Below the pieces are notes generated by a model. The model saw nothing but the letters and a program-made list of their open reading frames with translations, was not told the origin of the DNA and ran no database searches. Of a DNA stretch of 64,000 nt, positions 34,654 to 47,366 are shown piece by piece. The DNA is from Blastococcus sp. TF02A-30. Its GTDB lineage: Bacteria; Actinomycetota; Actinomycetes; Mycobacteriales; Geodermatophilaceae. Numbering within the stretch: position 1 is the first letter of the stretch; each line of letters starts with the position of its first letter. The stretch covers positions 124,001 to 188,000 of the forward strand of contig NZ_QOHJ01000005.1 of NCBI RefSeq assembly GCF_003319185.1. Reading direction: 5' to 3'. The translations under genes and the position numbers were made by a program.

Positions 34654-36684
34654 ATGACTGGCCGCGCTGACCTCCGCCTCGGCATCTCCGATGTCGCCCC
34701 CGTCGTGTCCTGCGGGTCCTTCTCGGCCCGTGCGGTCGTCGGCGAGCACCTGCCGATCACCGCCACGGTGTTCCGCGAGGGCCACGACGCCGTCGCCGCC
34801 GACGTGGTCTGGACCGACCCCGACGGCAAGCCGGGCCCGCTGAACCGCATGTCGCGGTTCGGCGAGGAGCCCGACCGCTGGATCACCACCGTGGTCCCCG
34901 ACCGCGAGGGCCGCTGGACCTTCCGCGTCGAGGCGTGGAGCGATCCGCTGGAGACCTGGAAGCACGCCGTCGAGGTGAAGGTCGAGGCCGGGCAGGGCCC
35001 CGACGAGCTGGCCAACGACCTGGAGGAGGGCGCCCGCCTGCTCGACCGGGTCGCCGCCGAGGCCGGCGACGACTGGCGCGGCCGGGTCGAGGCCGCGGCC
35101 GCGGCCCTGCGCGACACCTCGCAGGAGCTGACCGTCCGCATCGCACCGGCCCTAGCTGCCGGGCTGCAGCGCTACCTGCACGAGCACCCGGTGCGCGAGC
35201 TGGTCACCCCCTCCCCCGACTACGAGGTGTGGGTCGACCGGCCGCGGGCCCTCTACGGCTCCTGGTACGAGTTCTTCCCGCGCTCGGAGGGGGCCGTCGT
35301 CGGCGGCGCGCCCACGCACGGCACCTTCCAGACCGCGGCCGACCGGCTGCCTGCGATCGCCGACATGGGCTTCGACGTCGTCTACCTGCCGCCGATCCAC
35401 CCGATCGGCAAGGTCAACCGCAAGGGCCCGAACTCGCCGCAGTTCCCCGGCGGCAACCCCTCCGACGTCGGCCCCGACGACGTCGGCTCCCCGTGGGCCA
35501 TCGGCAGCGACGAGGGCGGCCACGACGCCGTCCACCCGCAGCTCGGCACGCTCGAGGACTTCGAGGCGTTCGTCGCCCGCACCCGCGAGCTGGGCATGGA
35601 GGTCGCGCTCGACCTCGCCCTGCAGGCTGCGCCGGACCACCCGTGGGTCGAGGCGCACCCGGAGTGGTTCACCACCAAGCCCGACGGCACGATCGCCTAC
35701 GCGGAGAACCCGCCGAAGAAGTACCAGGACATCTACCCGGTCAACTTCGACAACGACCCCGAGGGCATCTACGCCGAGGTGCTGCGCGTGGTGCGGCACT
35801 GGATGGCCGCGGGCGTGCGGATCTTCCGCGTGGACAACCCGCACACCAAGCCGCTGAACTTCTGGCACTGGCTGATCTGGGAGGTCAAGAGGACCGACCC
35901 CGACGTGCTGTTCCTGGCCGAGGCGTTCACCCGGCCGGCGATGATGCACCAGCTGGCGCGGATCGGGTTCACCCAGTCCTACACGTACTTCACGTGGCGG
36001 ACCGAGCGGGGCGAGCTCGAGGAGTACGGCCGCGAGCTGGCCTCCAACGCGCACTACATGCGGCCCAACTTCTTCGTGAACACCCCGGACATCCTCCACG
36101 AGTCGCTGCAGTTCGGCGGCCCGCCGATGTTCAAGATCCGGGCCGTGCTGGCGGCGATGATGAGCCCCACGTGGGGCGTCTACTCCGGCTTCGAGCTGTT
36201 CGAGCACGTGGCGGTCAAGCCGGGCAGCGAGGAGTACTACGACAGCGAGAAGTACCGGTTGCGGCCGCGCGACTGGGCCGGCGCGGAGGCCTCCGGCCGG
36301 AGCCTGGCGCCGTACCTGCGCCGGCTCAACGAGATCCGCCGGGCGCACCCCGCGCTGCAGCAGCTGCGCACGCTGCGCTTCCACCCGGTCGACAACCCGA
36401 ACCTGCTGTGCTTCACGAAGACCGATCCGGGCTCGGACGACGCCGTCCTCGTCGTCGTCAACCTGTCCAGCCGCGACCGGCAGATCGGGACGACGTCGCT
36501 GGACCTGCCGTCGCTGGGGCTGGACTGGCACGAGCGGTTCGCGGTGACCGACGAGATCACCGGCGACCGCTACGACTGGGGCCAGTTCAACTACGTCGAG
36601 CTCGACCCGTTCCGCGAGCCGGCGCACGTCTTCGCGATCTCCTTCCCGCGGCCGGTGCAGTTCCCGCCGTCGGTCGGCGAGTGA
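34654..36684 (+). CDS. glgE: Maltose-1-phosphate maltosyltransferase
   Basis: 676-residue GH13_3 enzyme that extends alpha-1,4-glucan using maltose-1-phosphate. GlgE hallmarks are [28 protein letters not shown], the nucleophile in [16 protein letters not shown], the Glu in [14 protein letters not shown] and the C-terminal [18 protein letters not shown] 34654 is supported by the -10 element 7 bases upstream and yields the usual N-terminal beta domain. It is the first gene of glgE-treS-mak-glgB. Confidence 0.97.
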   Translation: MTGRADLRLGISDVAPVVSCGSFSARAVVGEHLPITATVFREGHDAVAADVVWTDPDGKPGPLNRMSRFGEEPDRWITTVVPDREGRWTFRVEAWSDPLETWKHAVEVKVEAGQGPDELANDLEEGARLLDRVAAEAGDDWRGRVEAAAAALRDTSQELTVRIAPALAAGLQRYLHEHPVRELVTPSPDYEVWVDRPRALYGSWYEFFPRSEGAVVGGAPTHGTFQTAADRLPAIADMGFDVVYLPPIHPIGKVNRKGPNSPQFPGGNPSDVGPDDVGSPWAIGSDEGGHDAVHPQLGTLEDFEAFVARTRELGMEVALDLALQAAPDHPWVEAHPEWFTTKPDGTIAYAENPPKKYQDIYPVNFDNDPEGIYAEVLRVVRHWMAAGVRIFRVDNPHTKPLNFWHWLIWEVKRTDPDVLFLAEAFTRPAMMHQLARIGFTQSYTYFTWRTERGELEEYGRELASNAHYMRPNFFVNTPDILHESLQFGGPPMFKIRAVLAAMMSPTWGVYSGFELFEHVAVKPGSEEYYDSEKYRLRPRDWAGAEASGRSLAPYLRRLNEIRRAHPALQQLRTLRFHPVDNPNLLCFTKTDPGSDDAVLVVVNLSSRDRQIGTTSLDLPSLGLDWHERFAVTDEITGDRYDWGQFNYVELDPFREPAHVFAISFPRPVQFPPSVGE

Positions 36685-36736
36685 CCGCCCCTTCCCCCTG
36701 CACACACGCGATCCCGAGCGAGGGCAGTCCCCACCC

Positions 36737-38565
<1,829 letters not shown>

Positions 38566-38569
<4 letters not shown>

Positions 38570-39936
38570 CGGCGCTGGCCGACCTGCTGCGCGAGTGGAT
38601 GCCCGGCCAGCGGTGGTTCGGGAGCAAGGGCCGGGAGTGGGCCGGGATCTCCGAGGAGGGCTTCTTCCTCGACCGCGGCGAGCCGGTCCTCTCCGTGCAC
38701 CGGGTGACGGTCAGCTACGCCGACGGCGGGTCGGAGACCTACCTGGTGCCGCTGTCGTGGCGCGACCACGCCGTCGAGGACCTGTCCGCGGCGTTCGTGG
38801 GCTCGGTGACCAACGACGGGCGGGAGTCCTTCGCCTACGACGCGATGCGCGACCGCGACGCCACCACCCCGTGGCTCATCCACCTGGTCAACGCCTCGAC
38901 CGTCGGCCCGATGCACTTCCACCCCGCCGGCGTCGCCTACATCCCGGAGGGGCTGCCTGGCGACATCGTGTCCACCGAGCAGAGCAACACCTCCCTGGTC
39001 TACGGCCAGGAGGCGATCTTCAAGCTGTTCCGCCGGCTGGAGCCGGGTCTCAACCCCGACGTCGAGATCCACGACGCGCTCCGCCGCACCGAGAACGAGC
39101 ACATCGCGCCGCTCCTGGGGCACATCGAGATCGACGACCCCGACCCGGCCGAGCCGCCGGCGACGGTCGCGATGCTGCAGACCTTCGTGCCCAACGCCAG
39201 CGACGGCTGGCGGCTGGCCACCGCCAGCGTGCGGGACCTGTACGCCGAGGGCGATCTGCACGCCGACGAGGTCGGTGGCGACTTCGCCGCGGACAGCGAG
39301 CGGCTGGGCGCGGCGACCGCCTCGGTGCACAACGACATGGCCAAGGTGCTGCCGACCGAGCCCGCCGACCGCGACTGGTACGCGACGGTCGCCCGGCAGA
39401 TGGGCGAACGGCTGGACGCCGCGATCGAGATCGTCCCGCAGCTGGCCGAGCACGCCGACGGGATCCGCCGGATCTACGCCGCCGTCGCCGGGAGCACCGA
39501 GCCGGTCGTCCGGCAGCGGGTCCACGGCGACCTGCACCTCGGTCAGGTCCTGCGCACGGCGACCGGCTGGATCGTGCTCGACTTCGAGGGCGAGCCGGCC
39601 CGCCCGCTGGCCGCCCGGCGCGAGCTGGACAGCCCACTGCGCGACGTGGCCGGCATGCTGCGCAGCTTCGACTACGCCGCCCGCCACATGCTGGTCGAGC
39701 AGCCCGACGACCCGCAGCGCGCCTACCGGGCGCAGGAGTGGGCGGAGCGCAACCGCGCGGCGTACTGCACCGGCTACTCGAACGCCAGCGGCATCGACCC
39801 GTGCGGTGGATCACCACTCCTTCGGGCGTTCGAGGCCGACAAGGCGGTTTACGAGTGCGTCTACGAGGCACGCAACCGTCCGCACTGGCTGATGATCCCG
39901 CTGAACTCGTTGTCCCGGCTGACCGGCCAGGACTGA
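38566..39936 (+). CDS. mak: Maltokinase
   Basis: 456 residues. Phosphorylates maltose to maltose-1-phosphate, the GlgE substrate. The N-terminal cap has [18 protein letters not shown]; the kinase-like fold shows the catalytic loop [14 protein letters not shown] and the metal-binding [14 protein letters not shown], typical of Pep2-type maltokinases. Translation is coupled to treS by ATGA. Product flow TreS to Mak to GlgE to GlgB is encoded in order. Confidence 0.95.
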
Positions 39937-39987
39937 CGCGCGGACCAGGCAGACCCGAGCACACGGCACCCAGAGGACGGCGAGACG

Positions 39988-42843
39988 ATGACGAGCGAAG
40001 ACCGGAACGGACCGGTGGCCGGCAAGGACGAGCTGCAGCGCGCCGTGGAGCAGCGAGTGGCCGAGGCCGAGGCGGCGGCGGGCACGGAGCCGGTCGTCAA
40101 CGCGCCGGCGAAGAAGACCGCGCGCAAGGCGGCGGCCAAGAAGGCGCCCGCCAAGAAGGCCGCCCCGGCCAAGGCGGCCGCCCCCGCGGCGAAGCGCACG
40201 AGCAAGCGCGCGACCGCGAAGAAGGCCGCCTCCGGCGGCAACGTCGCCGACCCGGCCGAGACCACGACCACCGCGGAGCAGGACAGCACCGCCTCCACCG
40301 CGCCCGAGGGTGGCCCCACGACCGTGCCGCCGGTCATCGCGCCGGCCCCCATCGCCGAGCCCGGCGACGGGACCGGCACGCCCGCCGGGCCGCCGGAGGC
40401 GCCGGACCCCGACCCGGCGAAGCCCAGCGCACCCCAGGCACCCGAGGACGCCGTCGCCACGGAGAACCCGACCGTGGCCCCCGCCCCCATCGCGGAGCCG
40501 GGCGACGGGACGGGCGCACCGGCCGGCCCCCCGGAGCCGCCGGACCCCGACCCCGCCGCGCCCAGCACCCCGCAGGCGCCAGAGGACCGCCCCGCCGAGG
40601 ATGGTGCGTCCGCCGGCCAGGGCACGCGCAAGGTCACCGACGACGAGCTGCGGGCCATCGTCGAGGGCTGGTCGCACGACCCGCACGGCATCCTGGGCGC
40701 GCACGAGTCCGGCGAGGGCTGGGTGGTGCGCACCCTGCGCCCCGACGCCGTCTCCGTCGCCGTCGTCGACCAGGACGGCACCCGGTACGAGGCCACCCGG
40801 CTGCACGAGGGCGGCATCTACGAGGCGTCTCTCCCCCGGCAGCCCGGCGACTACCGCATCGACGTCGCCTACCCCGACGGGCAGGGCGGTTCGACCAGCT
40901 ACACCGTCGACGACCCCTACCGCTGGCTGCCCACCCTCGGCCCGCTCGACGAGCACCTCATCCGCGAGGGCCGGCACGAGCGGCTGTGGGAGGTGCTCGG
41001 CGCGCACGTGCGCCGGTACGACACCCCCGGTGGGCCGGTCGAGGGCGTCTCGTTCGCCGTGTGGGCGCCGGCCGCCCGCGGCGTGAAGGTCACCGGCGAC
41101 TTCGACTACTGGGAGGCCCGCGCCTACCCGATGCGCTCGCTGGGCTCCTCCGGCGTCTGGGAGATCTTCATCCCCGGCGTGCAGGTGGGCAGCCGGTACC
41201 GGTACCACGTGCTGGGCGCCGACGGCACCTGGCGGGAGAAGTCCGACCCGCTGGCCTTCGCCACCGAGGTGCCGCCGCTGAACGCCTCCGTGGTCACCGA
41301 GTCCACCCACGAGTGGAGCGACGACGCCTGGCTGGCCGAGCGGACCCGCGGCGGTTGGCACGAGCGGCCGATGAGCGTGTACGAGGTGCACGCCGGTTCG
41401 TGGCGGCAGGGTCTGTCCTACCGCGAGATGGCCGACGAGCTGGTCGACTACGTCTCGGCCGCCGGCTTCACGCACATCGAGTTCATGCCGCTGGCCGAGC
41501 ACCCGTTCGGCGGCTCCTGGGGCTACCAGGTCACCTCGTACTACGCGCCGACCTCGCGCTTCGGCAGCCCCGACGACCTGCGCTACCTGATCGACCGCGC
41601 CCACCAGGCCGGCATCGGCGTCATCGTCGACTGGGTCCCCGCGCACTTCCCCAAGGACGAGTGGGCGCTGGCCCGCTTCGACGGCACCCCGCTGTACGAG
41701 CACGGCGACCCGCGCCGCGGCGAGCAGCTCGACTGGGGGACCTACGTCTTCGACTTCGGCCGCTCCGAGGTGCGCAACTTCCTCGTCGCGAACGCGCTGT
41801 ACTGGGCCAAGGAGTTCCACGTCGACGGCATCCGCGTGGACGCCGTCGCCTCGATGCTCTACCTGGACTACTCGCGTTCCGAGTGGCTGCCCAACAAGTA
41901 CGGCGGCCGGGAGAACCTCGAGGCGGTCGCGTTCCTGCAGGAGTTCAACGCGACGATCTACCGCGAGGTCCCGGGCGTGGTCACCATCGCCGAGGAGTCC
42001 ACGGCCTGGCCCGGCGTCACCCGCCCCACCCACCTGGGCGGCCTGGGCTTCGGGTTCAAGTGGAACATGGGCTGGATGCACGACTCGCTCGCCTACGTCG
42101 AGCGCGAGCCGGTGTACCGCAGCTACCACCACGGCCAGCTGACGTTCTCGATGCACTACGCCTACTCCGAGAACTACGTGCTGCCGATCAGCCACGACGA
42201 GGTCGTCTACGGCAAGGGCTCGCTGCTGCGGAAGATGCCGGGCGACCGGTGGCAGCAGCTGGCCAACCTGCGCGCCTACCTGGCCTACATGTGGGCCCAC
42301 CCCGGCAAGCAGCTGCTGTTCATGGGCTCGGAGTTCGCGCAGGACTCCGAGTGGGCCGAGAGCCGCTCGCTGGACTGGTGGCACCTCGACGACCCCGCGC
42401 ACCGCGGCGTCCTGCAGCTGGTCACCGACCTCAACGCCCGCTACAAGGAGCTGGACGCTCTCTGGTCGCTGGACGTCGAGCCCTCGGGCTTCCAGTGGAT
42501 CGACGCCAACGACGCCTCGGGCAACGTGCTGTCGTTCCTCCGGTACGGGGCGGCCCCGGCGACCACGGGTGACGACGACGGCGAGGCCGCTCCCGCGGAG
42601 GGCTCGGCGCTGGCCTGCGTCGTCAACTTCTCCGGCTCCCCGCACCACGAGTACCGGATCGGCCTGCCGCGGCCGGGGCACTGGCGCGAGGTGCTCAACA
42701 CCGACGCCGAGGGCTACGGCGGCTCCGGTGTGGGCAACTACGGCGGCATCGAGGCGGTCGCGGAACCGTGGCACGGCCAGCCGTACTCGGCCACGGTCTC
42801 GGCGCCTCCGCTGGGTACCGTCTGGTTCCAGCACGAGGGCTGA
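39988..42843 (+). CDS. glgB: 1,4-alpha-glucan branching enzyme with histone-like N-terminal tail
   Basis: 951 residues; the recognisable GlgB begins near residue 215 ([24 protein letters not shown]) and is complete: nucleophile in [18 protein letters not shown], Glu in [12 protein letters not shown], Asp in [15 protein letters not shown]. The extra about 210 residues are unusual. Residues 39-83 are a Lys/Ala/Pro tract ([20 protein letters not shown]) like actinobacterial HU/histone-H1 tails. Residues 118-154 and 164-200 are two 37-residue Pro/Asp-rich repeats. Start ATG 39988 has a GGACGGCGAGACG context; an internal start at the core would be possible, but the long tail stays in frame with consistent codon use. 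It follows mak by 51 bases. Confidence 0.93.
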   Translation: MTSEDRNGPVAGKDELQRAVEQRVAEAEAAAGTEPVVNAPAKKTARKAAAKKAPAKKAAPAKAAAPAAKRTSKRATAKKAASGGNVADPAETTTTAEQDSTASTAPEGGPTTVPPVIAPAPIAEPGDGTGTPAGPPEAPDPDPAKPSAPQAPEDAVATENPTVAPAPIAEPGDGTGAPAGPPEPPDPDPAAPSTPQAPEDRPAEDGASAGQGTRKVTDDELRAIVEGWSHDPHGILGAHESGEGWVVRTLRPDAVSVAVVDQDGTRYEATRLHEGGIYEASLPRQPGDYRIDVAYPDGQGGSTSYTVDDPYRWLPTLGPLDEHLIREGRHERLWEVLGAHVRRYDTPGGPVEGVSFAVWAPAARGVKVTGDFDYWEARAYPMRSLGSSGVWEIFIPGVQVGSRYRYHVLGADGTWREKSDPLAFATEVPPLNASVVTESTHEWSDDAWLAERTRGGWHERPMSVYEVHAGSWRQGLSYREMADELVDYVSAAGFTHIEFMPLAEHPFGGSWGYQVTSYYAPTSRFGSPDDLRYLIDRAHQAGIGVIVDWVPAHFPKDEWALARFDGTPLYEHGDPRRGEQLDWGTYVFDFGRSEVRNFLVANALYWAKEFHVDGIRVDAVASMLYLDYSRSEWLPNKYGGRENLEAVAFLQEFNATIYREVPGVVTIAEESTAWPGVTRPTHLGGLGFGFKWNMGWMHDSLAYVEREPVYRSYHHGQLTFSMHYAYSENYVLPISHDEVVYGKGSLLRKMPGDRWQQLANLRAYLAYMWAHPGKQLLFMGSEFAQDSEWAESRSLDWWHLDDPAHRGVLQLVTDLNARYKELDALWSLDVEPSGFQWIDANDASGNVLSFLRYGAAPATTGDDDGEAAPAEGSALACVVNFSGSPHHEYRIGLPRPGHWREVLNTDAEGYGGSGVGNYGGIEAVAEPWHGQPYSATVSAPPLGTVWFQHEG
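40339..40587 (+). repeat. Two-copy in-frame repeat within glgB (138-bp period)
   Basis: Copies at 40339-40449 and 40477-40587 encode 37-residue units identical at 33 positions, beginning [13 protein letters not shown] and ending PQAPED. The nucleotide copies differ at many third positions, so the repeat is old or selected at protein level. Confidence 0.85.
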
Positions 42844-42872
42844 ACCGGGCGGGTGCACGGGCCGGGGGGACG

Positions 42873-44255
42873 ATGAACGGACAGCGGCGCCGACGGTGGG
42901 CGGTCCTGCCGGCGTTGCTGGCGATGCTCACCCTGCCCGCGTGCTCGATCGTGGTCGTGGGCCAGGCCAGCCCGGCGCAGCCGCCGGTCACCGACGTCGG
43001 CGGCGGTGAGCTCACCGTCGTCGGCGCCACCGACGACGCGGTGGACATCCTGGCCCGCAACGCCCTGGCCGACCTCGAGGACTTCTGGACCGAGCAGCTG
43101 CCCGAGGTCTTCGGGCAGCAGTGGTCACCGCTGGAGGGCGGCTACTTCAGCGTCGACCCGGGCAACGCCGACCCGGCGGTCTACCCGGACGGCATCGGCT
43201 GCGGCAGCGACCCCTCGGAGGTGGAGGACAACGCGTTCTACTGCCTCGACCCGTCGGCGCCGCACTCGGACTCGATCAGCTACGACCGCACCTTCCTGGC
43301 CGAGCTGGGCGAGGAGTTCGGCCGGTTCATCCCGGCCCTGGTGATGTCCCACGAGTTCGGCCACGCCGTGCAGGCGCGGGTCGGTTCGCCGGGGGCGTCG
43401 ATCCTCGCCGAGACCCAGGCCGACTGCCTGGCCGGCACCTGGACGCGGTGGGTGGCCGACGGGCAGGCCGAGCACTCGACGCTGCGCACCCCCGAGCTCG
43501 ACGAGCTGCTGCGCGGGTACCTCCTGCTGCGCGACCCGGTGGGCACCGACATCAACGCGCAGGAGGCGCACGGCTCCTACTTCGACCGGGTGTCGGCGTT
43601 CCAGGAGGGCTTCGACAGCGGCGCCGAGGCGTGCCGCGACAACTTCGGCGTGGACCGGGTGCTCACCCAGAACGAGTTCTCGCCCGGCGAGCAGTTCACC
43701 GGCGGCAACGCCAGCTACCCCGACCTGCTGGACATCGTCGACCGCTCGCTCCCGGAGGCGTTCGAGCCGGCGTTCGACCAGGTCTTCGGCGCACCCTTCG
43801 ACGCCCCCGCGATCGAGCCCTTCGACGGGGAGGCGCCCGGGTGCGCCACCGATCCGGGCCAGGACCTGGTCTACTGCGCCGACGACCGGGTCGTCGGGTT
43901 CGACGAGACCGACCTCGCGCCGGATGCCTACGAGCTCGGTGACTTCGCCCTGGCCACGGCCATCGCGCTGCCGTACGGCCTGGCGGTGCGCGACCAGCTG
44001 GGCCTGTCCACCGACGACCAGGACGCCGTCCGCTCGGCCGTCTGCCTGAGCGGCTGGTACGCCTTCCAGGTCTACGACCAGCAGACCAGCGTCGGCATCT
44101 CCCCCGGGGACGTGGACGAGAGCGTGCAGTTCCTGCTCACCTTCGGCGACGACCCGTCGGTCGTGCCGGCGGTCGGCCTCACCGGCTTCCAGCTCGTCGA
44201 CCTGTTCCGCAACGGGTTCGTCGAGGGGCTGCCTGCCTGCGACGTCGGGGCCTGA
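42873..44255 (+). CDS. Neutral zinc metallopeptidase, lipoprotein
   Basis: 460 residues from ATG 42873, with GGGGGGA 4-8 bases upstream. Signal peptide with lipobox LTLPAC near residue 24. The zinc motif HEFGH sits in ALVMSHEFGHAVQARVG, followed by ILAETQADCLAGTW, giving the third ligand pattern of the YpfJ-type neutral zinc metallopeptidase family (PF04228-like). Cys pairs in the secreted domain may form disulfides. Only 29 bases separate it from glgB, so it may be cotranscribed, but no functional link is evident. Confidence 0.85.
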   Translation: MNGQRRRRWAVLPALLAMLTLPACSIVVVGQASPAQPPVTDVGGGELTVVGATDDAVDILARNALADLEDFWTEQLPEVFGQQWSPLEGGYFSVDPGNADPAVYPDGIGCGSDPSEVEDNAFYCLDPSAPHSDSISYDRTFLAELGEEFGRFIPALVMSHEFGHAVQARVGSPGASILAETQADCLAGTWTRWVADGQAEHSTLRTPELDELLRGYLLLRDPVGTDINAQEAHGSYFDRVSAFQEGFDSGAEACRDNFGVDRVLTQNEFSPGEQFTGGNASYPDLLDIVDRSLPEAFEPAFDQVFGAPFDAPAIEPFDGEAPGCATDPGQDLVYCADDRVVGFDETDLAPDAYELGDFALATAIALPYGLAVRDQLGLSTDDQDAVRSAVCLSGWYAFQVYDQQTSVGISPGDVDESVQFLLTFGDDPSVVPAVGLTGFQLVDLFRNGFVEGLPACDVGA

Positions 44256-44262
44256 GGACCGC

Positions 44263-45225
44263 TCAGAAGAGGGCCATCATGAGGGCCCGGCGGGCGGCAC
44301 CGACCCGGGGGTCCTCGTCGCCGACGACGGCGAAGAGCTCGACCAGGTGCTGGCGCGCCCGGTCGCGGTCCTCCCCCGCGGTGCGACGGACCACGTCGAG
44401 CAGCCGCTCGAACGCCGCCTCGATGTTGCCGGTGCCCAGCAGGAAGTCGGCCGCGCGGGTCTGCGCGGCGACGTCGTCCGGGTTCGCGTCGGCCACGGCC
44501 AGCGCGTCGGGGCCGGCCTCCTCGGCCCGGCGGAACAGCTGCACCTGGCGCAGGGCGATGCCGGCGTCGGGGTGGTCGGGCTCCTCGGCCAGGATCGCCT
44601 GGTAGGCGGCCTCGGCGGCGGCCAGGTCCCCGCGCTCCAGCGCCGCCTCCGCGGCGTCCAGCCGGGGGTCCTCGGCCGGCTCGGGCTCGCCTTCGCCGGG
44701 CACCGCTCCTCCGGTGGTGGCGCGGACCAGCTCGGTGACGAACTGCCGGGCCTGGTCCTCGGGGATCGCACCGGTGAACTCCGCGACCAGCTGCCCCTGC
44801 CACACGGCCTTCACCGCGGGGATGCCCTGGACCCGCAGGCCCTGGGCGAGCGCCGGGTTCGCGTCCACGTCGACCTTGGCGAGCACCCAGGAGCCACCGC
44901 CCTCGGCGGCCAGCCGCTCGAGCACCGGCGACAGCTGCTTGCAGGGCCCGCACCACTCCGCCCACAGGTCGAGGACGACCGGGACCTGGAAGGACCGGTC
45001 GAGCACCTCGGTCTGGAAGGTGGCCTCGGTGACGTCGACGACGGCGCTCCCGGGGGCGCCGGCCGGGGCCGCGGGGCTCGGCGGCGGTGCCGCCTGCGCC
45101 CGCGCGGCGGCCTCCGAGCGGGCCTTCACGGCGGCGAGGTCGACGGCGCCGGCCATCGCGGCGGCCATCTGCGCCTGCTGGGCCTGCGCCCGCGGGTCGG
45201 GGCGTCCGGGACGGGTGGGCTGCAT
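44263..45225 (-). CDS. YbbN/CnoX-like thioredoxin with TPR tail
   Basis: 320 residues from ATG 45225. An Ala/Gln-rich N-terminus precedes a thioredoxin domain with the active-site motif [18 protein letters not shown] near residue 90, followed by [13 protein letters not shown]. The C-terminal half is helical repeats ([18 protein letters not shown] and similar), matching the CnoX/YbbN holdase-chaperone layout; unlike some CnoX proteins both cysteines are kept. A homologue (Rv1324-type) lies near glgB in mycobacteria. It converges on the zinc peptidase gene. Confidence 0.87.
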   Translation of the reverse strand: MQPTRPGRPDPRAQAQQAQMAAAMAGAVDLAAVKARSEAAARAQAAPPPSPAAPAGAPGSAVVDVTEATFQTEVLDRSFQVPVVLDLWAEWCGPCKQLSPVLERLAAEGGGSWVLAKVDVDANPALAQGLRVQGIPAVKAVWQGQLVAEFTGAIPEDQARQFVTELVRATTGGAVPGEGEPEPAEDPRLDAAEAALERGDLAAAEAAYQAILAEEPDHPDAGIALRQVQLFRRAEEAGPDALAVADANPDDVAAQTRAADFLLGTGNIEAAFERLLDVVRRTAGEDRDRARQHLVELFAVVGDEDPRVGAARRALMMALF

Positions 45226-45271
45226 GCCCCCGATCATCCCACCGCGGGTCCGGGCGTGTCGGGGGCGGCCC

Positions 45272-45631
45272 TCAGGCCTCCGCCCAGACCCCGAGCTCGT
45301 TGCCGCCCGGGTCGGTGAAGTGGAACCGGCGCCCGCCCGGGAACTCGTACGGCCCGGCGGTGACCCGCCCGCCGGCCGCCTCGACCGCGGCCACCGTGGC
45401 GTCGAGGTCGTCGGAGAACAGCAGCACGAGCGGGCCGCCGGGCTTCGGCGGCTCGGCGTCCAGCCGCAGGCCGCCGACCTCGCCGTCCCCGCTCCGGATG
45501 CCGGCGTAGCCCGGCCCGTAGTCGGTGAACTCCCACCCGAACGCCTCGGCGTAGAAGCGCTCGGCCTCGGCCAGGTCGGGGACGGTCAGCTCGACGTAGT
45601 CGATCGCGTGGTGCCGGTGGGTATCAGCCAT
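45272..45631 (-). CDS. VOC (glyoxalase/bleomycin-resistance fold) protein
   Basis: 119 residues with two beta-alpha-beta-beta-beta halves: [24 protein letters not shown] and [18 protein letters not shown]. The second half ends in the usual metal-ligand Glu position; the first has no obvious His ligand. Substrate unknown. It lies 25 bases after the mutase gene on the same strand. Confidence 0.82.
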   Translation of the reverse strand: MADTHRHHAIDYVELTVPDLAEAERFYAEAFGWEFTDYGPGYAGIRSGDGEVGGLRLDAEPPKPGGPLVLLFSDDLDATVAAVEAAGGRVTAGPYEFPGGRRFHFTDPGGNELGVWAEA

Positions 45632-45656
45632 GCGGGCATGCTGCCCGGTGGGTACG

Positions 45657-47336
45657 TCAGAAACGGGCGGGCTCGGTGTAGGTGCCCCACTCGGCGCGCA
45701 GCGCGTCGCAGATCTCGCCGAGGCTCGCCTCGGCGCGGACGGCGTCGAGCATCGCGGGAACCATGTTGGCCTCGGTCCGGCCGACCTCGACCATCCGCGC
45801 CACGGCGGCGCGGGCGGCGTCGTCGTCCCGCTGCTGCCGGCGCTGGGCGAGCTCGGCCTTCTGGTCGATCTCGACCTGGTGGCTGACGCGCAGGATCTCC
45901 AGGGTGTCGGCGGCGTCGCCGGAGCCGGTGAGCGTGTTGACGCCGACGACCTTCTTGTCCCCCTTCTCCAGAGCGCGCTGGTAGACGAAGGCGGCCTCGG
46001 CGATCTCGCCGGTGAACCAGCCCTCCTCGATGCCGCGCAGGATGCCGCTGGTCATCGTGCCGTCGGTGCCCATGTCGCGGATGCGGGCGAAGATCGCCTC
46101 GGCCTGCCGCTCGAGCTCGTCGGTGAGCGCCTCGACGTACCAGGAGCCGCCGAGCGGGTCGGCGACGTTGGCCACCCCGGTCTCCTCGGCGATGACCTGC
46201 TGGGTGCGCAGCGCGATCTGCGCGGCCTTGGCGCTGGGCAGCGCGAGCACCTCGTCGAGGGCGTTGGTGTGCAGGCTCTGGGTGCCGCCGAGCACCGCGG
46301 CGAGGGCCTCCACCGCCGTCCGGACGATGTTGTTGTCCGGCTGCTGGGCGGTCAGCGAGACACCGGCGGTCTGGGTGTGGAAGCGCAGCTGCTGCGCCTT
46401 CTCGGTCGTCGCGCCGTAGACGTCGCGCAGCCAGCGGGCCCAGATGCGGCGCGCGGCGCGGAACTTGGCGATCTCCTCGAAGAAGTCGATGTGCGCGTCG
46501 AAGAAGAACGACAGACCGGGCGCGAACTGCTCGATGTCCAGGCCGCGAGACAGGCCGAGCTCCACGTAGGCGAAGCCGTCGGCGAGGGTGAAGGCGAGCT
46601 CCTGCGCGGCGGTCGAACCGGCCTCGCGGATGTGGTAGCCGGAGACGCTGATCGGCTTGTACGCCGGGATGTTCTCGGCGCAGTACTCCATGAGGTCGCC
46701 GATCAGGCGCAGGTGCGGCTCGGGGGCGAACAGCCACTCCTTCTGCGCGATGTACTCCTTGAAGATGTCGGTCTGCAGCGTGCCGTTGAGCTTCCCGACG
46801 TCGGCGCCCTGGCGCTCGGCGGCCACCAGGTACATGCAGAAGACCGGGACGGCGGGCCCGCTGATCGTCATCGACGTCGTCGTCGCCTCGAGGTCGATGC
46901 CGTCGAACAGCACGTCCATGTCGGCGGCGGTGTCGACGGCGACGCCGCAGTGGCCGACCTCGCCGAGCGCCCGCGGGTCGTCGGAGTCGCGGCCCATGAG
47001 GGTGGGCATGTCGAAGGCGACCGACAGCCCGCCGCCGCCCTCGGCCAGGATCATCTTGTAGCGCTCGTTGGTCTGCCGGGCGTTGCCGAAGCCGGCGAAC
47101 TGCCGGATGGTCCACGCCCGTCCGCGGTAGCCGGTGGCGTGCAGGCCACGGGTGAACGGGAACTCGCCGGGATAGCCGATCCGGTCGAACCCGGGGACCG
47201 CCGACTCGTCAGCCGGTCCGTAGACCGGCGCCACCTCGACGCCCGACAGCGTCGTGAAGTCCGCGTCGCGGACCTTCCCGCCCGCGAGCGCCGCGTCGTA
47301 CCGCTGCTGCCACCGCTGCCCGGCGTCCTGTCCCAT
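45657..47336 (-). CDS. Acyl-CoA mutase large subunit, isobutyryl-CoA mutase-like
   Basis: 559 residues; the substrate-binding barrel of a B12-dependent acyl-CoA mutase, without the C-terminal cobalamin domain, so a separate small subunit must exist outside the window. TIRQFAGFGNARQTN puts Phe at position 80 and EYIAQKEWLF puts Gln at 198. In isobutyryl-CoA mutase these two residues replace the Tyr89 and Arg207 of methylmalonyl-CoA mutase, so isobutyryl/n-butyryl-CoA is the better predicted substrate. ATG 47336 is 6 bases after a TACTAT -10. The MarR gene is immediately upstream; meaB is 5 kb away. Confidence 0.88.
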   Translation of the reverse strand: MGQDAGQRWQQRYDAALAGGKVRDADFTTLSGVEVAPVYGPADESAVPGFDRIGYPGEFPFTRGLHATGYRGRAWTIRQFAGFGNARQTNERYKMILAEGGGGLSVAFDMPTLMGRDSDDPRALGEVGHCGVAVDTAADMDVLFDGIDLEATTTSMTISGPAVPVFCMYLVAAERQGADVGKLNGTLQTDIFKEYIAQKEWLFAPEPHLRLIGDLMEYCAENIPAYKPISVSGYHIREAGSTAAQELAFTLADGFAYVELGLSRGLDIEQFAPGLSFFFDAHIDFFEEIAKFRAARRIWARWLRDVYGATTEKAQQLRFHTQTAGVSLTAQQPDNNIVRTAVEALAAVLGGTQSLHTNALDEVLALPSAKAAQIALRTQQVIAEETGVANVADPLGGSWYVEALTDELERQAEAIFARIRDMGTDGTMTSGILRGIEEGWFTGEIAEAAFVYQRALEKGDKKVVGVNTLTGSGDAADTLEILRVSHQVEIDQKAELAQRRQQRDDDAARAAVARMVEVGRTEANMVPAMLDAVRAEASLGEICDALRAEWGTYTEPARF

Positions 47337-47339
47337 GAC

Positions 47340-47366
47340 GGGATAGTAGGACGTCCAACTATCCCC
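47340..47366 (-). promoter_or_regulatory. Palindromic operator overlapping the mutase -10
   Basis: Inverted repeat centred between 47351 and 47352: GGGATAGT-A-GGAC on one side and GTCC-A-ACTATCCCC on the other, with one mismatched pair. Minus-strand TACTAT (47343-47348) inside it lies 6 bases from the mutase ATG, so a bound repressor would occlude the promoter. The MarR-type protein encoded next door is the obvious candidate. Confidence 0.6.

Noticed and set aside
45657-47336. Calling the mutase methylmalonyl-CoA mutase (mutB)
   Set aside because: The Tyr and Arg that define that substrate are Phe80 and Gln198 here, and the C-terminal cobalamin domain is absent.
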